This document shows, piece by piece, positions 47,774 to 59,017 of a stretch of 64,000 nt of DNA. The stretch is from Podaxis mareebaensis (lineage: Eukaryota > Basidiomycota > Agaricomycetes > Agaricales > Agaricaceae): assembly GCA_018524725.1 (NCBI GenBank), contig JAEUWP010000145.1:62001-126000 (forward strand). The letters run 5' to 3'. A model generated the notes under the pieces. The model saw nothing but the letters and a program-made list of their open reading frames with translations. It had not been told where the DNA came from and made no database searches. Numbering within the stretch: position 1 is the stretch's first letter; every line of letters starts with the position of its first letter. Position numbers and translations under genes: made by a program.

Positions 47774-48873
47774 GATCGTCCAAGCGGAAGGAGAGTGACG
47801 TGCTGGAACGAGTACCCAAATAATTTATACACCTTCGCTTGTGAATGCCCTGACGCCTGTGTAACGCACTGACGTGTCGATATCACATCACGTGCATCTG
47901 TGACTCTCGAGCAACAGAATAAGAGCATCCGCTGCCGAGATTCCAACGGAACTCTCGTCTAAACCTCTTCTCGAGATCGATAACGTCGAGCGTATATCTT
48001 TGTCTTACAAACCACCTACCGCAAGTATGGGGTATTGGATACCGAGTATAGGTAGAGTCGTTCACTGGAACCCTAGAACCGGGGCAAGCGCTTCCGTGCA
48101 GTTTCTCCGAAGTCGCATGCTGCTGGGCCAGCGGTCTGTTCTCGACCCGCTTTTAAGGGAACTGAGAGTCCATCTTCTGGAGTTTCGAAGTTGCACGGGT
48201 TTCGGAGGAGGGGAGAAAGGTGAAAGCTTTCAAAGGCTTGAGGAGCGGTAAATCAAGAAGTTCATAAATACATCTGCACTCGAACAAAGAACTAACCCTA
48301 AGCCACGTGCATTCACAACGTCATCAGGGCAATCGTCAAAGGATCGTTCGACGATCCGGCCTCTCCAGGAAGGAGGGAAGTAAGTTGACATTCAGACCCA
48401 AGTAAAGAGCTGTGGATGGTACCTTCCCCAATTATCGACTTCTCATTCACCGCCCTACTGTCTCCCATCCTCAATAGTCGAATTCGGGCGTTCCATCGCT
48501 TCCCAGCTATTCAGCTCTGTTGATTATCGGACCTACAGCAACACGTGTCCTTGCATATCCCCAAAAATGTCACCGGGCCGATAAGGAAGTGACATCGTGT
48601 TATGGGCGAGGCAAGACATCATGGAGAATGGCAGTTAACCGGGGAACTTTAAGTACCTGTCAGTCCCCATGAACAGTCTTTCTTTCTGCATATACCTTCA
48701 ACGACCGAGTGCTGTCCCAATACGATACCTTCAGAAGGAACTAACTAAGCCTTAAATATGTACGTATTCGAGCCCGTTCTTCCAGCTCTACGGTGTCCCA
48801 TGACCATAGCTTTCAAGCGCAGTCTCCAGGTGTACCAACTACCAACCCGATCATCAGTCACGCACTTGGCATC
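47774..48873. promoter_or_regulatory. Divergent intergenic region between PDI-like and RanBD genes
   Basis: Two outward-facing starts about 1.1 kb apart. No gene is recognised; the short open frames have no family resemblance. Confidence 0.4.
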
Positions 48874-50908
48874 ATGTTCCCCGTTTCCGATTTCAATTTC
48901 ATGGTAGCCGGAATCGCAACCTTTGCCGCTACCGTTGGTTATACATATGCTCGTGGCAAGCTCAGCACAACGACGTGGGTACTATCCGTCATTGAATCTC
49001 CCTTCAAGGCCGAACTATCTTCAGAAGGGCTGGGTCATCAGATCATGTTGAGACGAAGGACGATGCAATGTCTGCGCCACGGGAGAAAGTACAAGCAAGT
49101 GGGAGTGAAATTGTGGAGGCTGGGCCTTCGAGTACTTCTGTGACCCCACCAACACGACGAGAATCGTTGAAGCGCAAGGAACCCCATGATGGATTTGAGG
49201 AAGAGGAGACGGTGCGTTGTGCTCACTCACGATCTTTCATGTATAGTATCTGACTTAGCGGCAGAAGGACCTGGGCTATCCACATGTCCGTGCTCGTTTG
49301 ATATTAGCAGGGACCTCGGCCAAAATGCTGACATCAGGATGCATAGAATTTAGCCCATATCTATCCCCGCAAGCGATGTCGTACACCCTCCACCGAAAGT
49401 GATAAGGAACAGGCATGTACACATTTCTGTTTAGCGCCTTCTTACTAGTTCTTACCACCAGAACAACCAGAACAACCAGAAGCCCGTGCAGGAGCTGACC
49501 CCCTCAACCTCAGAGGATCCATCCAATGAGGACTGGATCTTTGTCGTGAGTCGCTGACTGAGTATGTTTACTCACCCAGACTCTGACTACCCATCGCCTA
49601 GCAACCCATTAACTCCCCTAATGCAACCACCAACGAACCTCCCCGCACTCCATCTCCAGGAGCAGAGACCGCGGCTGCACCTACACCCGCGACTGAAGCC
49701 TCTGACAGTCCTCTGTTGGTTACAACCCCCATTCCTGCGACTGAGGACGCCGACAGTGAGAAATCCACTCTAGTGATGAAGGCAACTCAGATCGAGCACG
49801 AACAAACTCCTGTACCTATAGCGGTCGAGGCAAGGACCGTAGAGGCTATGATACCGGAAATCAACCCACCGAAGCCAAACACCGCTACTACCACATCGGC
49901 TTTCGCGCCCGTTTCCCCCTTCCAGAAAATTTCGCTTCAGAAGCCCATTGGGTCACCATTCGTAAGTCCTGTACACGTTTTCCCTGCACCGAATTTCGAA
50001 TAATTAACATCCGGCCAGAAAACTCGTGGCTTTGCTGATTTCGCGGGAAACAAGTCAGCTTTTGGCGCATTCGCAAGTTCTCAAGCATCTGCATCAAAGT
50101 CTAACCGCCCTATTTGGACCTTGGCCAATGAGGACACTTCTGGAACACGCTCTGAAAGTAGGGACGAGGATGAATCGGAACATGCTATTGTCCAAGCTGC
50201 CCCTACAGCCAAACCGATCGCCAATCGTTAGTACCAGCTCTTCGTTACCTAGGGAATCTCAGACGTATGAATCTGACCCAATGCTTGTTCCCGACATCGA
50301 CCCCCCTCCACTACAATTTTGGGTGGCGCTTGGTATCCCGACTATCGCGTTACGGTGAATAATAGACGTTACGGGAGAAGAAAACGAAGACGTTGAGCTG
50401 GAACTCAAAGGTGTAAAGCTCTTTGTGAAGCGCGGAGATAAACCATTCGCGGAGGGCATAGTTGGACATTTGAAATTGTTGACCCATCGGACAACGTCGG
50501 AAGAACGGCTATGTAAGTCTTTGTAGCATCCATTCCGAACTTCCCTCGCCCTGAATAAGCGCACAGTGTTTCGACGTGAACCACTTTGGAAGGTCTCGAT
50601 GAACGTCCGTGTCAGTCCATCCATGCGGTGCTCGTATGATTCAACAGAAAACGCATTACGGATTGTCACACAAGAACCTATTGCTGATGACCGTGCAGCC
50701 GGCGAGAAGGATGGGAAGCCTCAACTAGAGATCGTCATCTATGCGATGAAGGCACGTTTTCGGCAGGGCTTTTCCATCTCGAATGATTCTGACTATTGAG
50801 CTTTGGTTGATTGAATAGCCTGGCCGCTCATGTTCGAAGCAAGACTTCAAAGAGTTCTCGGAAACGCTCATCAAGAACTCTCGGCTGAAACTACCAAATT
50901 CCGCGTGA
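48874..50908 (+). CDS. RanBP1-domain protein (Yrb2/RanBP3-like) with hydrophobic N-terminus
   Basis: First exon 48874-48974, then an intron to about 49021, continuing through several exons to TGA at 50906-50908. The N-terminus (FMVAGIATFAATVGYTYARGKL) is hydrophobic enough for a membrane segment. A long acidic, Ser/Pro/Thr-rich region follows with basic stretches (RRESLKRKE; YPRKRCRTPSTESDKEQ) and an FG-like GFADFAGNKSAFGAF. The C-terminal RanBD is shown by TGEENEDVELELKGVKLFVK, GIVGHLKLLTH and FRREPLWKVSMNVRVSPSM. Known Yrb2/RanBP3 proteins bind Ran-GTP and the exportin Crm1 and aid nuclear export. The N-terminal hydrophobic segment is unexpected and could anchor it at the nuclear envelope. 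Internal exon borders in 49,240-50,020 are partly uncertain. Confidence 0.8.
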
Positions 50909-51486
50909 TCGTTGCAACTGGACTACGAAACATCACGAAGGATTGAGGCAGTGACACGTCCTAGGGAAGCTAGAAGGATGGGATGCTGGTATTTTAGGAC
51001 CCTAGCAATTTTGTTCGTTTGAATAATTGTGGACCTCTGCGAGGCGCATTTTACTTGTATATTTAATCTTTACCTTTGTACCTATCTTGTATCTAGGTAG
51101 TACATACCTCTAAATCCTATCTGATTATGGGATCTTGAAACCCGCGACCGTATCACCGACTAGGCTCCGGAGGATTCGCACCCGGAGAACTTAGAGCGGC
51201 CTGAGAACCTCTGCCCTAATTATAGAACATCAATCCGAATGATCATCTACAGAGGGATTCAGAAATGCTATTCAACTAACTAGAAGGGTATTAACAACAC
51301 AGGAAGTATACATGTACGCAAAAGATACCATCTACACATGGGTATTGCTTGATGCAAACGAGACAGAGACTTTCTTACTCTTAACAGGGATGAAGGCCAC
51401 AGGTAACCCGGGATCATGACGGAAGAGTTCACAGGTGCAAATCATTCACTAGTAAAAGAATCTCATGACGTTGCCAGGCAAGGTAT
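50909..51486. other. Convergent intergenic region, no gene seen
   Basis: 3' flanks of the RanBD and GPI-protein genes. A small inverted repeat (CTCCGGAGGATTCGCACCCGGAG near 51,164-51,188) is present; it is not a tRNA. Confidence 0.4.
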
Positions 51487-52384
51487 TCAAAGGAACGTGA
51501 AAGCGAGCACGGGTATAATGAGAGAGATCATGGCAGATGTTGCGGACATTCCGGAAGCGCCGTTAGACCCGGTACCGCTGGGATTAGCAGATTGGGAAAC
51601 AGCGGCGGGAGATCCTGAAGCAGAGGTGGTCACAACTATCCTAGAAGTGGTGGTAACAATGCCAGCGGCAGCCGAAGAGCTTGTGGTGAGCGGAATAGAA
51701 GACGAAATTGGGATAGAGGATGAGGTAGTGGGAAGGAGAGGGCCAGAAGCAGATACGGAGCCAGAAGCGGGTCCACCTGCACCACCTGCACTAGGAGGGG
51801 GAGGCACAGCCGCGGAGGGATTGGCTAGGGCACCTACACCCCAGGGAACAGCGTCACCAGAGCCCGGTTGGGTAGGGTTGGGAGCAGGAGTGGTTTCGCC
51901 AGATGCGGACGCGATCGTGAAACGTGTGGTCCAGGTCTTATTGGGCGACAACGGAGAAGTGAACTGATAGAAGTAAATGGGGGCGTTCACAGTGACCTAG
52001 AGAACAGAAATTTTTTATGGGTGGTGGTGGCGAGGATGTAAGGGATTATACTTACGTCTGGGCAAGGGAACTCGAAGCGTCCGCTGACGGTGCCATCTTG
52101 ACCGGTTGCAACAGCTGATGAACATGAGTAAAAAATGCAATTATAGAGGACGAGCGCAACCCACTGGTCAAGTGGACCATATTGAAGTTGTCACCCGTCA
52201 TGAGCTGGATGTTCATGTTCTTCCAAATGGTTTGTGAGTCGGGGTCGGCTTCCCAAACGATAGGACATGTCTGGCCTTCACGATAAACAGACCCTGGTGA
52301 TGGTTCACTGGGAACGACGTCTGCACGAGCGACGAGAGCAGATACGAAGGCAGTGGTGAGAGCAAATATGGAGGCGGAAACCAT
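51487..52384 (-). CDS. GPI-anchored Ser/Thr-rich Kre9/KNH-domain cell-wall protein
   Basis: Exons 52384-52165, 52114-52056 and 51996-51487 give 262 residues. Signal peptide MVSASIFALTTAFVSALVARA; Kre9/KNH-like Ig domain (PSPGSVYREGQTCPIVWEAD, NIQLMTGDNFNMV, GRFEFPCPDV, PIYFYQFTSP); a long Ser/Thr/Pro/Ala-rich stalk expected to be O-glycosylated; and a C-terminal GPI signal (small residues GASGMS, then hydrophobic MISLIIPVLAFTFL). It is likely attached to the plasma membrane or cell wall. It shares the domain family of the small secreted copies A-D but keeps the stalk and anchor they lack. The open frame on the opposite strand (51,416-51,967) is a shadow of the Ser-rich repeat. Confidence 0.88.
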
Positions 52385-53528
52385 TTTTGCGGTGAAGACT
52401 GTGATATGATGGGACGAAGTAAGAGAGAAATCGAAGGTAAGAGAGAAGCTATATGACAAACTTCAGAAAAGGAGTGACTGGGTGAGTTTAAAGAGCGTGA
52501 TGAATAGAGAGAACAGCGCCGGATGGCAGTATGTTGTCCGTTGCCAAAAGATTTTGGTTGACAATGCAGGGAACATCAGACGATGTGACAACTTTCCCCC
52601 GCAGTCCTGAAACTCTCAGGGCCAATCAAATTTTGATCCTTCTGCTTTCTTCCTCCCTCTCCCAGTCCTTAGGCCACAACCTCTGCATCACCTTGATACC
52701 AATAATGTCTGTGCTTGTGCTCTGTACCGGAAGGTAACAAATTATCGACAATTCCCCCGGTACAATACTAGACAGGGAACGAACAACAGAAAATCAGGGC
52801 TGATTGCACCGCTTCCCACCCGATTCTGATCCTAGGGTCGTCGTCCAAAAATATGTAACAGATAGCATGCCCTCGCCTAGTCACTCGACAACAGCGAGTC
52901 CGCAAGTGACCGCTTCAGCTGTAATTTCCTCACTCCCTTCAAAGAGACTCGGCCGCTACATTTCTGCTGGTCCAGATTCCGTCATCCATACTCCCATGTC
53001 GCCTAATAATTGCCGATCCCCTACCGATGATAAGGAGTCGGTAGCTAAGTAGGGATTACATGTAGCAAGTGCACGCGCATTCCTATTTCGCGCCCATCGG
53101 AAGCATGAGCGGTCCACTTCGACAATTGCGCCCATCTCCAGTTGCCATTCAACGCACCCCCGACGGTTATGTGCTTCTCCATTCAAAAGAGCTATGCATC
53201 TCTGTCTTGGGCCAAGCTTAATTGTCAACACGGTGCCACAATCTCGCATCCGTGGACTCGGAACATCCAATCAACCAAAGGCCACCAGTTGCTGCTGTGC
53301 GGAAGGATGAAACGCAGAAGACTCGATTCAGCCTTTTAAATGGGAAAGGGGTTTGAAACAGACTTTTTGGGCCAGCCTCCCTCGCGCCTTCACATCGAGG
53401 GCTGATGGCACGGGGCAAGCACAGTCATTCTACAACACACACATGCGGACGGTATGCCACCCTGAAGTCGTGAGGTAGTTTGATCCTCATCCTCTACTGC
53501 CACCTTAGACGAATTATTCTGCTCCAAA
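52385..53528. other. Intergenic region with no recognisable gene
   Basis: Upstream of the GPI protein and of the membrane-protein gene at 53,529. A stretch near 52,430-52,460 upstream of the GPI-protein start is purine-rich on the plus strand. No coding features or RNA genes seen. Confidence 0.4.
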
Positions 53529-54934
53529 ATGCCCCTACAGGTGGAGGTTGTTCGCAATATCGGGCAATCACTTGAGGGCCTCTCGCAAGGTGGGAAAGTC
53601 CGAAGTATTCCTTAGTTTGCGCCCGCTAACCATGCAGACAGGGCTCTACATTTCTGCGTTCTATCGGTGTATCATTGTCCTACTGGAAGAAAGAAGGCGG
53701 AAACTCATTCCTTATTACCCGTTGTTGGGCACGTCATTGTCTCTGTTCGTCGTTGGGACGTTGGTACGAGGAAGACTTAAAACTAGAATCGTTTGACCAA
53801 AGCAATTTATCTCCAGCATTTCATCGCAGGGGTATGCCAGAATATTCGAGAAGTTACCGATGGCCCAGCTTCCACACGTGGTATCGCCATACACCTACGG
53901 GGTCTTTCCTTCATCGTTGCTACAGCCCTCGCCAATGGCTTTATGGTCAATTCATCTTCACCCTCTCGGACAAAGAGGTCTAATATCGTTACGCAGGTAT
54001 ACCGCTGCCTGGTGATATGGAATAATTACCGCAGGATCATTCTGCTACCATCGGTCTTGTACCTTGCTAGCTTAGGTACGTCCTGACATGACAACCTGGT
54101 TGGACAACATCTGACCTGCCGCCTATAGGCCTCAGTGTCTGGCTTGCGATAACGTGCAGCAAGGAAAATATTCCTTTGTTCCACATTTCGATGATCCCGA
54201 GGCTCTTTTGCTTGGTTACCTTTGGCCTTAATCTATTACTATCAGGTGCGGCCTGTCTACTGTCTTTCTCAACCCCCTTCCGATTATAAAAATGATCATC
54301 AGGTCTGATTATATACCGAATATGGGGTATACAACGTGAACTTGCGAAGGTTGTAAGGAACGAGAACCGTTTCATTCGGCGCGCGACAGCTCTCGTCATC
54401 GAATCAGGTTAGGCTCGAGCATGTTCAAAAACGTCCCTGCATCTGAACCCTGCATCTCAGGTGTTTTGTCCTCCGTGCTACTTCTCGCTCTTATCATCAC
54501 GAGCTATACGTCTCGTTCTGCTATGGACGTAATTTATAGCTGCGTGAGTTCCCGGATAATGAGCAAAACCACAGGTTATTAATTTCACGCTCCAGGTTGT
54601 TCCGCTGCTGGTAAGACTCTGTCAATTTTCTCGATAGCTGTATTGATCCAGAGCTGGTCGTGTCGTCAGGGAATGGTTGTGAGTAGCTAGCTCCCTTAGT
54701 TTCGCAACAACCGGTCGACGGATTACCCACCAGGTCTCCGCCATCATCCTACGGATCGGAAAAGGCATCAGCCACGGAGATCCGGCGACATGCATTCCAG
54801 TCGAATTTCGGAACAGCACATTCAGCAATACTGCAAAGGGGTCCTATCCGCCTACCTCGTTGCCTGCGAACGACTCCGACGATGAACTTGAAATCAGCCG
54901 ACGAGATAGAGGCGGGTTTGATCTAACTAACTAA
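53529..54934 (+). CDS. Multi-pass membrane protein of a basidiomycete-expanded family
   Basis: Several short exons encode successive hydrophobic segments: GLYISAFYRCIIVLLEERRR, PLLGTSLSLFVVGTL, IVATALANGFM, then the family-typical VYRCLVIWNNYRRIILLPSV, PRLFCLVTFGLNLLLSG, RRATALVIESGVLSSVLLLA, and a further hydrophobic stretch SIAVLIQSWSCRQ. The tail is hydrophilic and ends RRDRGGFDLTN before TAA at 54932-54934. The pattern of about seven segments with a YRCxxxW motif resembles the large uncharacterised DUF6533/6534-type families of mushrooms. The start at 53529 (MPLQVEV) is a guess, and internal borders are approximate. No function is known. Confidence 0.65.
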
Positions 54935-55177
54935 GCGGCGGTTTCATCGACGAATAACGTTCAGCCTTTGTGATTTATTATTTGGGCTTCTATGCGGTCT
55001 AGACATGTACTATGTATATCTATAGCTTGCATGTGTATACATAACAAGTTTTACGATCTCCGATCTCGAGATGCATCAAGATCGGCATATCCCGGAAGTC
55101 TCAACGCTTCTCAGCTGAAAAACTTTATTCTGGACGAATCTTATCTCTTTCCCAGCACGCAATCTGCATTGGGCGTC

Positions 55178-56716
55178 ATGAATGAAGTTAGTTCTAGTGG
55201 TGGCCAGGGTACGGCTTATTGATGTTCTCTGACTACTACGGTGCATTGAGAAAGGCACAGTTGAACTTGACCCAAGGCTCGACTTCCTCGCCGGCACGAT
55301 CGCAGTATGCACGCTTAACGCGTGTTATTTGTTTGGTATTGCTGAGAACCTTCTGTTCTGAACAGGGAATGACAAGCCTAGTCGTTGGATTCCCCTTTGA
55401 CACAGGTATAGAATCCCCGAGATGCCAGTGCGGGGCGTAGCTGACCCGACCGTGTCAGTCAAAGTCCGCTTCCAGAATCCAAACATTGCGGGGAAATATT
55501 CTTCAACCTTTAATGCAATTACAACTATAATCCGCGAAGAAAAATTTATTGGGTTGTTCAAAGGAATCACGTCGCCGCTGGTACACTCCCTTTGCCTCCA
55601 TACCCAGGCAGCTTTGATGAAACGCACTGTTATCCAAGGCCTCGGTTGCACTCATGAACGGAGTCGTCTTTGCGTCTTATCGATTTTTTATGAAACTACA
55701 ACTGGATAATTCCGAATCAACACCTACCCTCACACAAATCGCACTAGCGGGCGCAGGAAGCGGCATTGTGTCTTCGTATGCGGTCGGGATCTGCCCTGAT
55801 TCTTGAATCATTTCTCATGCCCTTCAATTAGCATTATCACCACACCTATAGAGCTCATCAAAATTCGGCAGCAGTCCTTGCTGACGCCAACGACTGCTTG
55901 CTCAGTGGCTTGGCAGATATACCGGCAACATGGAATTCTTGGCTTTTATCGCGGAATTACGGCGACCGCGCTTCGTGACTGTGGGTACGGAGCTTATTTT
56001 TTCGCCGTCAGTGACCTCTATCAGCCCCTTGCTCATTGTATGCACTTACTTACCTCACTACCAGTACGAGGCGACCTGTAGGCTCTTGAAGACACCTTTA
56101 CCACCACAAATTCCTGTCGGCGATTCATCAGTCCTCGCCGAAGTGGAGAATGACATGAACAATCTCTCCTGGCCAGTGCTCTTGCTGGCGGGAGGGGTTG
56201 CGGGCGTAGGTTCGGTCCAACAATTGGCTCTTGTATCGTAAGGTTGAGCATCCTGTTGCACGGACTTTTTAGCCGGCTGGATAGTCACATTCCCATTCGA
56301 CGTGGTGAAGACCCGAATCCAAGGAAGCCTTCCTGAATCCAGGACCACGCCCTCTACGACCGCTCTCTTAGCTCACTCGCATTCGCCCCACCTCACACAC
56401 CCGACTCATCCGTTCAGGAACACGCTATCCACCATTATATATTCATACAAGACGGAGGGTGTGGGTGTCTTTTTCCGAGGCCTGGCGCCTACTCTGATTC
56501 GGTATGTCCTGTGCCCCGGTTATATAAAGAGGACAATATGGATTAGTTTCCTCAAAATTTCTCCTGTACCTTATCGGTTCGGAAGAACCCCCCTCGAAGT
56601 CTCTGTTCTTGTGGCGTTCGGGCTGACTGGGAAATGTTATATGTTTGAACAGTGCTATTCCCGTCAATATGGTCACATTTGCAACGTTCGAGACCATCGT
56701 CCACGCGTTCTCGTGA
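55178..56716 (+). CDS. Mitochondrial carrier (SLC25) family protein
   Basis: Starts MNEVSSSGGQ and, after many short introns, encodes the three carrier repeats. Repeat 1: LDFLAGTIAGMTSLVVGFPF followed by DTVKVRFQNP, with an intron inside the PxD signature. Repeat 2: ALAGAGSGIVSSIITTPIEL followed by IKIRQQ, then GFYRGITATALRDCGYGAYF. Repeat 3: LLLAGGVAGVAGWIVTFPFD followed by VVKTRIQ, then GVFFRGLAPTLIRAIPVNMV. The stop follows HAFS at 56714-56716. The protein should sit in the inner mitochondrial membrane. PIELIKIR and LRDxGYGxYF are typical of the carnitine/acylcarnitine-ornithine subgroup, but the substrate cannot be fixed by eye. The last intron lies between LIR and AIPVN. No disabling change seen. 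Confidence 0.85.
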
Positions 56717-59017
56717 CGTGCAGGACCGGTAGCGAATCAATTCTACGAGCCCTGCTGCCGATCGCCTCTACGACCAACCCTAGCGAGGTCGCAATTCCCT
56801 AACCGTTTACATCGGATCCTGCAGAATGATAGACGAATATACTGTATATGTATCTATGGGACAAGGCTCTCATGCCACATCGTTCCCCACCATGTGTACA
56901 CTTCAGCGGGCTTACCCATGGAGGGTCCAGACCTATCACTCCACGAGTGATTCGACCATCATTGTCATATATTCGAACATGAGCCATTCATACACGATCA
57001 AACGATCCGTACCTCCGTTGGCTCCACGGCTGAGCTGGTGCGCGGGACGAACCAACCCACTTTACATTCCGAAACGGGGAGGAGGCAAAGTTGGAAAACC
57101 ATGACAAACCCAGCAATGTTCTTCACGGGTCCAGGTCCTGTTTCATTTCTATATATTGCCAAACATCCATCAAGTCAGATACAGCAAGTCGGCTCTCTTT
57201 TTCTTCGGGTCCCGTTTCTTCTCTCCATGCCGGTGGAGTTTATGCAGAGATTTTCTCGGATTGGAAACTGAGTTTCTTTGACTAGCTCCGTCGACGGTGA
57301 TCAAGAATATGTCGGCATCATATGGTGACGCCAATAGAGGTTTGCGCACATACAGCTATGCCGGAGATCCCGGCGCTCTGCATGTCACTGCACGACATGC
57401 AACATGTGGTGGCCTATAATTTGGGGATGAGTTTCTAGCCAACATGTCCCTTATCGCGCCTCCAATCACCCCCCAATCCCACTCTCCCGTCCTCATATCC
57501 TTAACCTCTGTCTGTGGCTGTTGCCAGGACTTCCATGGGGAACAATTCCCCCCTTGACGAGTTCTACGTGCCACTGGGATAATGGTATGCTCTTAAGCTG
57601 GTGTCCCATTGACACCCGATAGATGTGTCGCAAAGTATTTTAGGAGCCTACTTAAGGAAACCATGCGACATTAGACGCTCTCTCTGCCCGTTAGGAAGGA
57701 TTCCATTTCAGCCGGCGCCACGCTACGGCATGCTGGAAGAAGGGGCCACTTGTGCGGTTTTTAAAGCGGGTGCTGTCGTCGACCGACAGTGATCCACGTT
57801 CCCGGCCACCTCTCTTCCCTCAAGATCCACCCAACCGGACAATAACGCTGTAATATTTATTGACAAGGTCCTGTCTCAAGGGTCGGATGTTTTACGAAAT
57901 GCGAAAGGTAGGGTAACTCTTTGATTCCATCATCATTAGCTGATTCACAACGTTTGTTCGTAACGCGGTACGCATATTACTTGCCAGCGATTTTGAAGAC
58001 GATAGAATCGGTACATTCACGGTTAGTGAAGCGGGAAGGCAGTTCCCTTCCCTTCCGTTCGTTCGTACCTTGGAGAGGGTTATTCTATAGGCGCTCCAAG
58101 AAGGTTCGAGGTTGCGGGATCAATTTTAATTACTCTCGTCTTTCATTTTGAGGTGCGTTTGATCTACAGGGTAATCGTACCCCGTTCTCGTGAACTAATT
58201 GACCAATGAGGGTTCTGTACTCTTGAGTTACGAACGCCACCCCTTCGCTAGCCGGTCTTGGACTACGGATCATGAAACCACCAAATCGATGTGTCCAAAG
58301 GAGTCAAACGGTCGTTGGCAGTCAAGACGGCGACAGAAAATCCTCGAATGACAGTTCTTGGGCCGACTTAGCGGTTCGTCCGGATGTCCATTTCTTATGT
58401 ATATTCAGGCAATAATAATATACGGCGATCATGCCCAATCAAAGTTGAATTGTGCGGAGTGATCGTCGTTTAATTGGTCTATATGATGTAAGTTAGGGCG
58501 TTTAATCTGCGGTCTGGGTCCCACCAGGCAGGGCTTTAGACCCCATTCCTGTGGTCCCGAAGGGGTCAAGTTAGCCGCACTCCAAATACGAAGGGAACGA
58601 GGGTGTCGTGTGTGCATTGTCATATAAGGCCCCCGAAGAGCGGTAGGTACCTAATATTCCCTCCCATTATCTATGCTTTACAGTCACTGGCCAATGCAGA
58701 CAACTTCAACACCAAATGTATGACAAGATGCCGATAAAAGAAACAAGGTGCGGAGTGGATAATGCAGAATCAAACAATGGATAGACGGAAAATGTGGTGC
58801 AATAGAAGGTCCGTGTGTTGGAATACATTGCATAGGTCATAAGGATGAGCCAATGGGAACGACCATCGTTTAGGGGATGGCCTCATAGGTTAGACAAGAA
58901 TGTCAAGAGAACAATCGGAAGCGACGTCAAAAAATGGATGAAAGCATGGGTGAGAAGGTGAGCTTGACCGTTTTATTCGAGTTTTCTTGAGGCATAAACG
59001 GGATTATGCAGTAATCA
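56717..59017. other. 2.3-kb region with no recognisable gene
   Basis: 3' flanks of the carrier gene and the Ett1-like gene. Short frames only; no domain, RNA gene or long repeat recognised. Confidence 0.4.

Noticed and set aside
51160..51200. Possible tRNA 3' half (GGTGCGAATCC on the minus strand)
   Set aside because: No acceptor or anticodon stem can be formed around it; only a short inverted repeat remains.
51416..51967. 183-codon open frame on the plus strand
   Set aside because: Antisense shadow of the low-complexity Ser/Thr/Pro stalk of the GPI-anchored protein.
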